Shown here: piece after piece, positions 10,756 through 21,217 of the stretch
How the letters are laid out: each line of letters begins with the position of its first letter
How positions within the stretch are numbered: position 1 is the first letter of the stretch
Source of the DNA: Lithodes maja
Taxonomy: Eukaryota; Arthropoda; Malacostraca; Decapoda; Lithodidae
Direction: 5' to 3'
NCBI GenBank assembly: GCA_037953745.1
Contig: JBAKBP010000675.1
Span: 124,001-188,000, forward strand
DNA: 64,000 bases
The notes under the pieces: model-generated
The model's database searches: none
What the model was told of the DNA's origin: nothing
Seen by the model: only the letters and a program-made list of their open reading frames with translations
Program-made: the position numbers and the translations under genes

Positions 10756-10993
10756 GTGGTAGGCCTACCCACATCATAAAGACGAGTCCGTGAGTGATTT
10801 TGTTCTATTTAAGAGCGTTTCGCTCACGATGTTTGGCAATCGTATAATTTTACTCTCCTAGGCGGGTCGTTTGAACGGCGAGCCTTGAGTTCAAAGATTG
10901 GCCATTACTTTTATAAGGCGCATCGTCAATGACTCCGGGGCCACTACTAAATATTAGGTTTTCCTTCTTCCCCTCGGGACTCAAACCTATAAT
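10756..10993 (+). repeat. DIRS-A right terminal repeat
   Basis: It starts with a block resembling the DIRS-B right repeat (GTAG..TACCCA.ATCATAA.GACGA) and ends with the outer segment at 10922-10993 (ATCGTCAATGACTCCGGGGC to CCTATAAT), the complement of half of the internal complementary region. Confidence 0.65.
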
Positions 10994-11774
10994 CTGGAAT
11001 TTATATTCCACCTTCCTCTATTCAACAAAACTGTATCCCCTTCAGTAAGATACAGTTATTATTCTATTATTATGGACAACACCTGTCTAAAATTGTAAGG
11101 GGTATAATCGGATTCAGTTAACTTTTTTTTTACCGTAAGATTTCCAAACTTAACAAAATCGTTTAATATTAACTACAGTAAAATAAAGAATGCGTCATTG
11201 TATACTGGGAGGGGTGATCATAATTGTTATTTAATTCCCATGACTGGAGATCGCTTTGGAAGCACTATATTGGATTTAACTTAATTTATGTTTTTTCCTC
11301 TATTTTTTCCATAATACTGTAACATTTTAAAGAAGCTTGATTGACCCCAGGAGTTGTTGTTCTCTGTATATATGCAGTATGTTGTGTCATGCTGTTTCAA
11401 TTGAATCCTAATAATTTCCATTAAGCACCCGCACATTATTCTGTCCAAGAACACCCCATTGTGCGTCTCCTTTTAAATCTATTTAATATAAACCTACTAC
11501 ATTAGGGAATAAATTGTCGTTAATTTCATGACTCGGAGAAATCCTGCCATATAGTTTCAGTGTGACCTTGCATAAATTCGTGTGGAGGTAACAACAGGTA
11601 TAATAATAAGAACACATTTCCATTTGTATTAACCCGTTCAGTACCAGGGATGTTCTTTTCATCATATTCTGGCAACTATCAGACGATTTTATTCAGCTTA
11701 GGAAAGACATCTACCAATAATAAGGCTTCAAACTATCTCAACCAACCCCTTTAACTACCAAAGGTCATTCCTAA
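10994..11774. other. No recognisable feature
   Basis: AT-rich sequence between DIRS-A and the minisatellite. I see no coding region, repeat or RNA gene. Confidence 0.5.
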
Positions 11775-12680
11775 GTTGCATAATACTGTCTAAACATAGC
11801 TAGAATACAATATAACATAGCTATAATACAATATAACCCACGTTGCTGGTACTCAAAGGTTGCATAATACTGTCTAAACATAGCTAGAATACAATATAAC
11901 CCACGTTGCTGGTACTCAAAGGTTGCATAATACTGTCTAAACATAGCTATAATACAATATAACCCACGTTGCTGGTACTCAAAGGTTGCATAATACTGTC
12001 TAAACATAGCTATAATACAATATAACATAGCTATAATACAATATAACCCACGTTGCTGGTACTCAAAGGTTGCATAATACTGTCTAAACATAGCTATAAT
12101 ACAATATAACCCACGTTGCTGGTACTCAAAGGTTGCATAATACTGTCTAAACATAGCTAGAATACAATATAACCCACGTTGCTGGTACTCAAAGGTTGCA
12201 TAATACTGTCTAAACATAGCTATAATACAATATAACCCACGTTGCTGGTACTCAAAGGTTGCATAATACTGTCTAAACATAGCTAGAATACAATATAACC
12301 CACGTTGCTGGTACTCAAAGGTTGCATAATACTGTCTAAACATAGCTAGAATACAATATAACCCACGTTGCTGGTACTCAAAGGTTGCATAATACTGTCT
12401 AAACATAGCTATAATACAATATAACCCACGTTGCTGGTACTCAAAGGTTGCATAATACTGTCTAAACATAGCTATAATACAATATAACCCACGTTGCTGG
12501 TACTCAAAGGTTGCATAATACTGTCTAAACATAGCTAGAATACAATATAACATAGCTATAATACAATATAACCCACGTTGCTGGTACTCAAAGGTTGCAT
12601 AATACTGTCTAAACATAGCTAGAATACAATATAACATAGCTAGAATACAATATAACACACGTTGCTGGTACTCAAAGGTT
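11775..12680. repeat. 63-bp minisatellite, 13 units, four with a 21-bp extension
   Basis: The unit contains GTTGCATAATACTG, TCTAAACATAGC, AATACAATATAACC and CACGTTGCTGGTACTC blocks. Thirteen units are present; units at both ends and two inside carry an extra 21-bp block (CATAGCTATAATACAATATAA). Because 63 and 21 are multiples of three, a 295-codon minus-strand frame stays open by periodicity alone. Units differ mainly at one G/T position (AGCTAGAAT versus AGCTATAAT), so the array is very homogeneous. Confidence 0.95.
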
Positions 12681-12724
12681 TAACAAAGTTGAAACGTATG
12701 ATAGGGAGGACTTACTGTAATTAA

Positions 12725-13053
12725 GGGGAGGCAGACCGTTTTGCTGGACCCTCTTCTCCCTAATGTTTAGCCCCAATAGTTTTGAGATTATAAGACATTC
12801 GGCCCATTAGTTTGGCGATTTTAACACCTTTCGCCATTTAGGTGTCGATTATTTCCTGGCAAGCGATAGCGAGCCTGCAATTTTAAGAGGAACCGACCTT
12901 CGGCTGGGACATTTTCCTACCGAAAAATTTATAAATTTATCTTGAAGGGGGGTCTACGGGGTGTTTTTCTAAGCTTGATGGAGGTCTAGGGAGGAAACTT
13001 AAAAAATATATGAATACATGAATTACTAGACCAAACAAATGGTCAGTCTCCCC
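12725..13053. mobile_element. TTAA-flanked MITE, copy 1 (complete)
   Basis: It is a 329-bp non-coding element flanked by TTAA on both sides (12721-12724, 13054-13057). The ends are inverted repeats: GGGGAGGCAGACCGTTT on the left and the complement of a right end reading GGGGAGACTGACCATTT. No transposase is encoded. TTAA duplications occur with piggyBac and Kolobok transposases; the purine-rich GGGGAG ends look more like Kolobok, but that is inference. Confidence 0.85.
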
Positions 13054-13057
13054 TTAA

Positions 13058-13620
13058 TATGCATCAGTTTTATCTCGCACAGCGCAGTTCTTTATTTTCT
13101 ATGTGTATGAAGGAGATAAAAGGCAAAACTGCCTGTTACAAGTGTCCCCCAAAAGTTGAAAGAGTGATATAGAGCCAAATTTAATATGTCTGGACACCCA
13201 GAGCTTGAAGTAGTTAAAGTTACCCTCAGTTGTCCTAACAATGGCATCAACAACTACTACTACATAACATGAATTAAAATGCTTGTTAGAAAAGGTAAAA
13301 TTATGGTATTTTGTCCACAAATGATCGACTAAGAGCAGTATCAGACCTTAACCCACTGGACCCCAGCTAGTTTAGATTAAATGTACATCAAGAGACCATA
13401 AGATTTGTCCTTTTTTTTTTTTTTTTTAAATAGCTTAGATAGGTGAGAAATGAAGAATAACACAAATAAAAAACACTCACCTCGGTCATTTGGGGTCCTA
13501 TTGGGGGGGGGGGGGGAGGTAAATCCGATATGGTGTTGCACTTGCGAGATCTACAGGTAAACTGACTGTCCTTTGTCATGCGCGTCCCATGTCCCAACAA
13601 ACCTAGACTTGGGGGTTGCC
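13058..13620. other. No recognisable gene; T- and G-homopolymers
   Basis: Contains a T run at 13410-13427 and a G run at about 13504-13516. No coding or repeat family was recognised. Confidence 0.45.
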
Positions 13621-13624
13621 AATT

Positions 13625-14110
13625 ATTGCCTACATCCTAAGGAATACCCCATACCAATATCAAGCTTATAGCTACCATAGGAGACAAGAGTAAATATGGT
13701 CGAAAGTTGTGGTGAGATAAGCGGGTACAGTGTTTTTCCCCTCCTCCCACACATCACCCGCCCGGCAGGACTTAGGGAGTTGCCGAGTATGATCAAGTAA
13801 GGCCAACATCCTAAAGAGTATCTCACACAAATCTCAAGCCTCTAGCTACCATACGACAGGAGTAAATAAGGTCGAAAGTCGCGGTGAAGTAAGTGGGTAA
13901 ACTGGCGCCACTAATCTGCCCGCCACCATCAGTGTGGGTTGCCTAGGCGGTTGGCAGGTACCGCCACTGTTCGGCAACACCGTAAGGAATATCCCATACC
14001 ATTCTCAAGCCATTTCCTACCATAGGAGCCGAGTAAATGAGGTCGAAGTAGCGGACGCAACATTTGCGGCGCTGGGGTTTAGCGTTACATACATTGGTGA
14101 CGCAAACGCT
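13625..14110. repeat. Degenerate ~175-bp tandem repeat, about three units
   Basis: Units start near 13630, 13803 and 13976. Each has a CATCCTAAGGAATA-like start, a CTCAAGC..CTACCATA block and a GAGTAAAT.AGGTCGAAAGT block. The third unit is truncated and most diverged. Looks like an old satellite fragment. Confidence 0.7.
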
Positions 14111-14135
14111 GCGTCGCTGGGGTCCCGTGGGTTAA

Positions 14136-14503
14136 GGGGAGGTAGATAGTTTTTCTGGACCCCCTTCTCCCTAATGTTTAGCCCCACTAGTTTTGAGATT
14201 ATATGACGCTTAGCTCATTAGTTTGGCGATTTTAAGACCTTTTGCCCCATTTCGTTGTAAATTTTAAGACCTTTCGTGCCATTTAGGTGTCGATTATTTC
14301 TTGGCGAGCGAAAGCGAGCCTGCAATTTTAAGAGGAACTGGTCTTCGGCCGGGAAATTTTTCTACCGAAAAATGTACAAATTTATCGTGAAGGGGGGTCT
14401 AGACTAGAGGGTGTTTTTCTAAGCTTGATGGAGGTCTAGGGAGGAAACTAAAAACATATATGAATAAATGAATTAATAGACCAAACAAACAGCCACTGTC
14501 CCC
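14136..14503. mobile_element. TTAA-flanked MITE, copy 2
   Basis: 368 bp, same family as 12725-13053, with TTAA at 14132-14135 and a decayed TTGA at 14504-14507. It has an extra ~45 bp relative to copy 1 in the duplicated GACCTTT.GCC segment. Confidence 0.82.
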
Positions 14504-14507
14504 TTGA

Positions 14508-15156
14508 TTGTGGTGTTGGCCCCGATAATAGCCACTCATATAATTTGAAACATTGTCCAAACGAAACGATATTGATAATTTCAATATTTTTGTTCTTGGT
14601 TTATTGTTTATTGCTCAGGATAGAACTAGCCCTCACCCACTGTTTGATATATAATATAAGATAATGAAGTATGTAAGATTAAATGATAGACAACATGTTC
14701 TCAGAGACAATCATTCTACATCTACAGCTTGAATGTTATTGAAGGAAACTATTTTAAGATATAATACTAATTGTTCAAATGCTTATTACGATATTGGCTA
14801 GAATGTGTTTATTTAAAGCCGGGTAAACTTATGCATATGAATGTATGGACCTTGATGAGCTGAGAAACTATAACTAGTAGCCTACAGATACATAGATTTT
14901 TCTATATAAGGTTTATATACCGACTGAATATAGTGGTTATATTAATTAACATAGATAATGCATACAAAAATAACTCAGAGTTCGTCTGAATTTCTTAAGG
15001 CAAAGTTACAACCAGTGGCTTAATTGCAAAGCACTCAGTATCATAATTAAGATAGTCTAGCAAGAGGAAGCTACAATACAATTTATATACCCAGCTAAGG
15101 AGTTATGTCGAGATATGATATAAGTATTGGCTGAGTATGAACAAGAAATAATTATA
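14508..15156. other. No recognisable feature
   Basis: AT-rich sequence to the left of DIRS-B; no coding potential or repeat recognised. Confidence 0.45.
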
Positions 15157-15339
15157 TTTAATAGTGGCCCCTTAATCATTGACGATATTGCCTATTAATA
15201 TAATAGTCTCCCTTCAACACCCGGGGCAGCAGTTTTGAATCACCCGCGCGGAAGGGTCAGGGAGTACTCTCATAAGTGCACGCTTAATTCTCTTATGGAA
15301 TCGTCCTTATGATTGGGTACCCTACAGAAAAAAACTTTA
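15157..15339 (+). repeat. DIRS-B left inverted terminal repeat
   Basis: It is the reverse complement of the right end at 33549-33789 apart from a short duplication in the right copy (a second GTTGAAGGGAGAC) and the outermost hairpin half, which only the right end has. Inner boundary is the TACCCTACAGAAAAAAACTT block at 15319-15338. Confidence 0.88.
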
Positions 15340-16277
15340 GCAAATGCTCTAGTTCAAGGGTGGCTGTACATAGTGCGGAGCCTTCTAGAGTCCGTATTTG
15401 CGTCTGGGCCCCTCTCGCGGGCGCCCCCCCCTCTCTGCTTGCTGCTGCTGGATCGTCGGAGCTTCAGTTAAGCCTGTGTTGTTTCGTCGGGCTCGTGGCC
15501 AGCCTCTTTAGGGGTCTCCAATGTAGGCTACAGGCCATTTAGGATTATAAATTCTATGTATTTGTGCATATACCTATGTGTGCCTCGGTATTGTGTTACA
15601 TGTGTGCTCTACATGTTATTGGGGGGCCCTTGGGAGACGTCCCTATATATATGTGGGGTTTTGGAAGGGGGGATTTTTACATATAAGTCCCCCCCTCTAA
15701 AATTTTTGGTTGTTCTTTCTCCGGCGGCCTTCTGTGCAGGGCCTCCATTTTCGTGTCTCACAGACGAGTAAGGGAGCAACCAAATGTGCTGGCGTGGTGT
15801 GCTGAACCACACTCCTTCCGGTGGAAAATGCAAATTCCTACGGGAGCAACCTCGGCCCGCCGAGGGGACTCGCCCTGACCGATTTGTCATACAGCAAGAC
15901 TTCCTTCGCCCAGCGTTCCAGTCTAGTGTGCAGGTGTTGTGATACGTAGTGCAAGCACGTTACCTACCTTTCTATTTCAATAGTCACAGGTAGTTAAACA
16001 CTTAAGGTCACTAGGGCCAGTGACACTTTGTCACAGGTAAGCAATCCAATCAGCTTTAAAACGGAGAAACCCCAGTTTTTCCATGGTCGAGTCCAGCGGA
16101 AGGTTAGAATAGCTGTGGCTATAGCTAATTTTCCGGCGGACTTGAGGTAGGATGTCTTAACACCTCGCAGGTTATCCTTATGAGCATTGATTCCTGGAAA
16201 TTTTATTTTCCAGATAGACCCAGTGCCTCAGTGACAACAAACCCGGTGGGGGGGGGGGGGGAACCCTTTTTTTCATT
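15340..16277 (+). other. DIRS-B 5' untranslated region
   Basis: Leader between the left terminal repeat and the first ATG of gag. It has a G run of about 14 at 16247-16260. Short open frames here look random. Confidence 0.55.
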
Positions 16278-16326
16278 ATGCCTCTGTTTGAGCTGTGCGC
16301 TACTCCTAATTGCTCATTATTGCCTG
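16278..16326 (+). pseudogene. DIRS-B ORF1 (Gag-like), N-terminal piece cut by E2
   Basis: The ATG at 16278-16280 opens a frame of 16 codons with two cysteines before the E2 insertion point. The phase matches the frame that resumes at 24077 after one copy of the CCTG target duplication, so the gag was contiguous before E2 inserted. Together the two pieces place several Cys and His residues in the first ~30 codons, a possible metal-binding N-terminus. Confidence 0.75.
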
Positions 16327-18113
16327 TGTGACGTTGACCACTCCGTTAGAACCGCATGGCTTGTCCTACAGTGACTCACTAGGATCGCCAGGGCAGTGGA
16401 TGGGGCTACAGTTTATGTATTAGAGTGTGCTTTATTTCATATGAAAGCTTGTGTCATGGGCAGTCCAGAAAGGCTCTTTGTTTTCACCCATGTCAAGGCT
16501 TTATATATTTAATTGTAAAGTATATGTTTTATCATTAACTAGTAATGATAGGATCTGGGAGAGAGAGAGGGAGTAGAACAGAGTGAGAGGGGCCGCGCAG
16601 TGTTTTTTGTCCCGCTCGATGACGTCACGGCTGGCTGCCTCGCGGGGGTTGGTGGAGGGAGGTCCTTACCATGCTGTGAGCTCTTGTTAGTGGCTAGATG
16701 ACTTGTAACCGCTGTTTTCCCACGCGGCTCGAGCTAGTGAGAGTATATATACTGGTTCCTCGCCACTCTCTCCCTCAGATCTGGTTTCTAGAACACACCC
16801 ATCTTTTTTCCCTTGCTATCTATTCCCGCTCCGTACCTGAGAATCTTTTCCTCTGCCTATCTCTCTCATTTTCCATATCTTTCACCACCTTTATTAACAT
16901 TATATCCCCTCTGGTTAACTCTGCAAAATCAGCTTCATGCTGGCCAGTTGTATTGTGTGTTAAGGTCTGATATAAACTGTGTATGTTAGTTGTTAAGATA
17001 AGTGGATCACGAAGCATTGGTTGGCTTTCATATTGCCGCTTCCTATAATTATTAGTGTTCTGCTGGATTAGATAATGCTAGACTGGGAGTCTGATATTAT
17101 AGGTATTGTTTCCTATGAGTGCTGGCTTCAGTTAAAAGTGGCACGACATACCTGAGAACTGGAGTTGATTGAGTAAATTCTAGTCTGTATGCCATTGAGA
17201 GTAGAGCATGCACGAATGAGGGCTTTTTGCCTATACCATTCTGCACTGTTCTAGTCTCGATTGTTTGTCTTTGAGGTACGCCAGGAGAACGCTTAATACT
17301 TCGGTATTAAGGTTTCTCAAGAGAGCTACCCTTCATTATAACGTAATATTGACGCACAGACTTGAGATTTGCACTAGGCTATGCAGCATGCCATGCACAC
17401 CAGTATCTCGTATCATTGACTCCAGCTAGACTTTATCAGTCACAGTAGACATTAAGTATATTAACCTAATTACTCTTTTTATGCATACCCATTTTATTAT
17501 TACACAAGCATTTCGCAGCCTAGTTTGATGTATTGAGACACAAACGACTTAGGCTCTTTTTGTTGATAGGAATACTGCATTGTGGCGATTATTATTAGTG
17601 TTGTAGTGTTTAGGATATTCTTGGCTCCGACGGCATTATATATTCTGCCTTTTTGTGTGCATAGCCTGCACGAGCATTGTTCCACTGCCTGCCTTTTTGG
17701 GTTCCATTTCCGATACGAGCATCTTTACAGCATCTAACATTTAAAGAAGATTCCTTGTTAGTGTTGAAGGACTTTAGTGCACTTTCTTTCATGCAGGAGT
17801 GCCTGACATTTATTGATTAAAGTAACGTAAGCTGTAACTTCTCTTACCACCTTACTTTGCATACCATAACCAAGCACCTTCGGTTATAGGTAGTAATAGG
17901 CTGTTTTCACATAACATTAAGCCTAGAGTAGACGCACATTTATTGAGAGTTTGATAGCCTATTATTGCATATAGAACTCTGTAGAGTATTTGTGTTCTTT
18001 GTTCACTGGGAATATACTTCAGAGGTTGGAGCTAGCGCTTTCCGTTGTAACATTTATGCCATTACTAGTCCAATGAATAAGAGCCCTGATATATTTGAAC
18101 CCCAGTCGTAACA
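16327..18113 (+). repeat. E2 5' LTR
   Basis: 1,787 bp, TG...CA ends. It contains a TATATATA box at 16744-16751 followed by a pyrimidine-rich stretch, the likely promoter. Near identical to 22289-24076. Confidence 0.95.
16744..16751 (+). promoter_or_regulatory. Candidate TATA box in E2 5' LTR
   Basis: TATATATA about 420 bp into the LTR, conserved in the 3' LTR. Position and sequence fit an RNA polymerase II promoter; the start site was not determined. Confidence 0.45.
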
Positions 18114-18115
18114 AA

Positions 18116-18133
18116 TGGCGACCTTACCTAGGA
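18116..18133 (+). promoter_or_regulatory. E2 primer-binding site candidate
   Basis: TGGCGACCTTACCTAGGA starts two bases after the 5' LTR and begins with the TGG expected for a tRNA primer. The tRNA was not identified. Confidence 0.55.
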
Positions 18134-18331
18134 TTTGGTGAACCTACATTTATTAGCAGGGAACATTTGTTGTTTTGGAGAATATTTTGCGGGGATCAGC
18201 AAGAATAATTTTTTTTTTGCAACATAGTATAGCCCTTGAGTATTTCCGAGAATTTTTGTGTGTATATCGAGGTATAAGAGTTTGGGGTGCTTCTTTTCTG
18301 AATATTGTGGTGAGAAATTTTTGTGAGCATC

Positions 18332-21217
18332 ATGTCTTATACCGGATCAGAGGAGAATGGAGACACAGTACGTAATGTCGAAACTAAGGAACAGCAGTAT
18401 GATGATATGGTTAATCAGGTGAACTGTGAGGAGGATGCTAGGATATTTTTGCAATGGCCTGTTACTGCCGAGCGGTTGGTGGGTGTGAATCGGTACGGTC
18501 TTCAATGCCTGGCCACAGCTATCGGTCATGCGGGTACTAGCAGCATGACCAGGGATAACTTGATAACGTGTGTACTGGGCAGGGTGACTGGTGAGCGAGA
18601 TGGGTTGAGTGCTCAGAGCCCTTCGGCCATGCTTCCCCTACACTCGACTCCCAGCCATCCCAGTAGTTTGCCGACCCCGGGGACGCTTCCGCAGTTGGGT
18701 GGTGACTGGCAGGGTGGGTTGCCCCTGGGGGGACCACCGGTAATTTCAAACATTGTAGCACCTTCACCTCCTCAAGGGTTATCTCCAGAATTATTGCTTC
18801 AGCTCGAATTAGCTAAGATCGAAGAGAGAAAGGCTATCAGGGCAGGTGAGCTTCAGCAGCAAATAGAGCTAGCAAAAATCCAAGCTGAGTCGACTAGGTA
18901 CTGTGCCGACATGGATGTAGAGAAGTCGCGGGTAGAGGCAACGGGACAGCGACTTGGGGCTGGTAACCGTGCTCATGATCAATCTCTCTCGCACTTATTG
19001 AAGCTGGTTCCGGTGTTTGACGAGAGTGGTGTAACAGAATTTTTCACACGCTTTGAGAAGAAGTGCCAGGAACACCAGTGGCCAGAGAATAAATGGGCAG
19101 CACTTGTATCCTCTAGATTAATAGGCAAGGGTCTTAAAGCCTACGATGCGTTACCTTTGGAGTTATGTATTGTGTACGAGGATCTCAAGGAGGCTGTCCT
19201 GAGGGCTTACGAATTGCAACCAGAAACGTACCGTTTGAAGTTCCGGGGTGTAACTAAGGGAAGAGATAGCACCTTTTTGGAACACGCCCGGGACTTGTCT
19301 GATGCTATGGGGAACTGGCTCCGATCTGAGAAGGTCACAACATTTGATGAAATTAAGCAGTTAATGATGTTGGAGCAGTTCTTTAAGAGCACGGGCGGTG
19401 ATCTAACTTTGAACTTGAAGGAGAAAAATCCAAGAACTCTAGTCGAAGCAGCAGAAATGGCTGATCGACGGCTGTCGTTGATTCGGGGTTGCGGGTCCTC
19501 ACAGAAGTACGATGTAAGTGCTAAGGACCGTTATCCTCCCCCAACCCGTAACAATGACACATTTAAACAGAAGAGCCATGAAACTAAAACCGAATCCAAA
19601 CCTTACACCTCACCGTATGTGAAAAGTCAGGGGCCTTTTACATCACAGTATAAGCCGAAACCGAAATTTATGTGTTTTAGTTGCCACCAGGAGGGTCATA
19701 AGGCAAATGAGTGCCCTAGTCGACCTCCTCCGGCAGCCGTGTCTTTTGCTCATGGCATTGGAGTGTTCAAGAGGACATCGGAGTTTGTTAGAGGCATTTC
19801 TTCCGAGGTAAATACACTGCCAGTGCAGAAGGATCCGGAAGGCTTATTCCCTGTCCGTGATGCCTTTAGTGACCACAGGGGACTCGGTTGTGTGGAGTGG
19901 GGGGGTAGAAGACATGAGGTGAGAATTTTGCGTGACACTGGGGCATCGCAAACACTGTTGAGAAATTTCACTGGTAAACCTGTCAATACGGCGCGGGTGG
20001 TTGTGGTTCAGGGAGTTAATGCAACAAGGTCATACCCGCTTGTAAGAATGAAGGTGGAAGTTGATGGTGTGACTCGGGACCTGGATGTAGGGATTGTGGA
20101 GAAGTTACCTGTTGGGGGCGTCGACCTCCTTCTCGGCAACGACTTTGCGGGACCTACTTCTGAGGCTCCCCCCTTGGTCGTTGCCGAGAAGCCGGCCGAC
20201 GTGAGTAGGGAGGAGCAGGAGTGGGTTGAGAAGTGTCCGGTGCAGCCTATGGCGTGTGTTGTCACCGGAGATTCTGCATCCAGGGAGTCACATTCTGGTC
20301 AACAATCTTTAGATCAGCGGAGGAAGGGTACCGAGAAGGGGTTGAAAGTTGATGCGGTTGAGAGTTTAATATCAGCGGACATTCTCGGGGACTCAGTATT
20401 AGGACCAAATATCGAGTCTGAAGAAGACCCAGTAACTGTTCCTGAAGGGGCAGTGGATGGGCTTAAAAAGACGATGAGACAGCAACGGTATGCAGAGAGA
20501 GAGCAACGGGAGGCCAAACTTAATGTAGGAGGGGGGCATGAGTTGTTTCGCAAACACTTGGATAGGCTTGCTCCTTCGGACATTCGTAAGTTGCAATTGG
20601 AAGACCCGGAGGTTCTTGAATGTGGTACCGGTGCTGTCAAGTTGAAGGAGGACAGTGTTGCACAGTCGAGAGATGTAGCAACGAGGTACCCTGACGCGTA
20701 CCCTATGAGAAATGGGTCAGCGAAGACGGTGGTCCGAGGCTTGCTAGTGTATTTTTCCCGGTATGGTTACCCGCAGGAGATTCATGTTGTTTTGTTTGCT
20801 GCACGGGAGGTACCTGGGGAATGTTTGGGATTCAACCCTAATGAGCTCGTCTTTGGACACCGTGTCAGAGGGCCTCTCCATATGGTTGAAGAAGTATGGG
20901 AGGGCGCAGAAAAACCTTGTTCTATGCTCAAGTGTGTCCTCAACAGTCGAGAACGGATGTTGCGCAGTCTGGAGTTGGCTGGCCGTAATTTGACTAGCTC
21001 TCAGGCCCTCATGAAGGACAGGTACGACCTCAAGGTTGAATTCAGGGAGTTTCACGTGGGTCAGGAGGTGTTGATTCTACTGCCCCTTGTAGGTCACCCC
21101 TTATCCGTGAAGTACACTGGTCCTTATAGGGTGGTGGAGGAGCTATCAGACCTGGATTACTTGGTAGCCACTCCAGACAGACGGAAGCGCAATAGTTATG
21201 TCATGTTAATCCCATGA
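18332..21217 (+). CDS. E2 Gag-protease-integrase fragment fusion
   Basis: The ATG at 18332 begins a 961-residue protein. An N-terminal charged coiled-coil-like part (around residues 150-200) is followed by a retrotransposon-gag capsid domain (about 220-370), a zinc knuckle CFSCHQEGHKANEC (CX2CX4HX4C intact), and a protease with the RDTGASQTLL active site and an LLLGNDF motif. The chain then jumps to an integrase remnant: a DVATRYPDAYPMRN core piece and a SRYGYPQEI stretch, with the rest of the core including the late acidic region missing, followed by the NELVFGHRVRGPL and GPYRVVEEL C-terminal modules. RT and RNase H are not in their usual place between protease and integrase. The frame is fully open despite this loss, which suggests a defined non-autonomous form rather than random decay. 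Confidence 0.85.
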   Translation: MSYTGSEENGDTVRNVETKEQQYDDMVNQVNCEEDARIFLQWPVTAERLVGVNRYGLQCLATAIGHAGTSSMTRDNLITCVLGRVTGERDGLSAQSPSAMLPLHSTPSHPSSLPTPGTLPQLGGDWQGGLPLGGPPVISNIVAPSPPQGLSPELLLQLELAKIEERKAIRAGELQQQIELAKIQAESTRYCADMDVEKSRVEATGQRLGAGNRAHDQSLSHLLKLVPVFDESGVTEFFTRFEKKCQEHQWPENKWAALVSSRLIGKGLKAYDALPLELCIVYEDLKEAVLRAYELQPETYRLKFRGVTKGRDSTFLEHARDLSDAMGNWLRSEKVTTFDEIKQLMMLEQFFKSTGGDLTLNLKEKNPRTLVEAAEMADRRLSLIRGCGSSQKYDVSAKDRYPPPTRNNDTFKQKSHETKTESKPYTSPYVKSQGPFTSQYKPKPKFMCFSCHQEGHKANECPSRPPPAAVSFAHGIGVFKRTSEFVRGISSEVNTLPVQKDPEGLFPVRDAFSDHRGLGCVEWGGRRHEVRILRDTGASQTLLRNFTGKPVNTARVVVVQGVNATRSYPLVRMKVEVDGVTRDLDVGIVEKLPVGGVDLLLGNDFAGPTSEAPPLVVAEKPADVSREEQEWVEKCPVQPMACVVTGDSASRESHSGQQSLDQRRKGTEKGLKVDAVESLISADILGDSVLGPNIESEEDPVTVPEGAVDGLKKTMRQQRYAEREQREAKLNVGGGHELFRKHLDRLAPSDIRKLQLEDPEVLECGTGAVKLKEDSVAQSRDVATRYPDAYPMRNGSAKTVVRGLLVYFSRYGYPQEIHVVLFAAREVPGECLGFNPNELVFGHRVRGPLHMVEEVWEGAEKPCSMLKCVLNSRERMLRSLELAGRNLTSSQALMKDRYDLKVEFREFHVGQEVLILLPLVGHPLSVKYTGPYRVVEELSDLDYLVATPDRRKRNSYVMLIP

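Larger units (their letters stand above)
5776..10993 (+). mobile_element. DIRS-type tyrosine-recombinase retrotransposon, copy A (5' truncated)
   Basis: It contains gag-like, RT-RNase H and tyrosine-recombinase ORFs in the order of DIRS1-like elements, followed by a 3' untranslated region, an internal complementary region (10456-10556) and a right terminal repeat ending near 10993. The left terminal repeat and the N-terminal part of gag are missing; a MITE fragment abuts the break. It is related to, but clearly diverged from, DIRS-B at 15157-33789. Confidence 0.9.

Noticed and set aside
10775..10800. GACGAGTCCGTGAG string resembling part of a hammerhead
   Set aside because: No GAAA core or matching stems nearby; chance similarity within the DIRS-A terminal repeat.
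11771..12658. 295-codon minus-strand ORF
   Set aside because: It is the 63-bp minisatellite read in one frame; unit length divisible by three keeps it open. No coding evidence.
11775..12680. CRISPR array
   Set aside because: Repeats are contiguous without unique spacers, and the sequence is eukaryotic.
16698..17017. 90- and 65-codon ORFs in the E2 LTRs
   Set aside because: Duplicated because both LTRs carry them; no recognised domain, and LTRs are normally regulatory.
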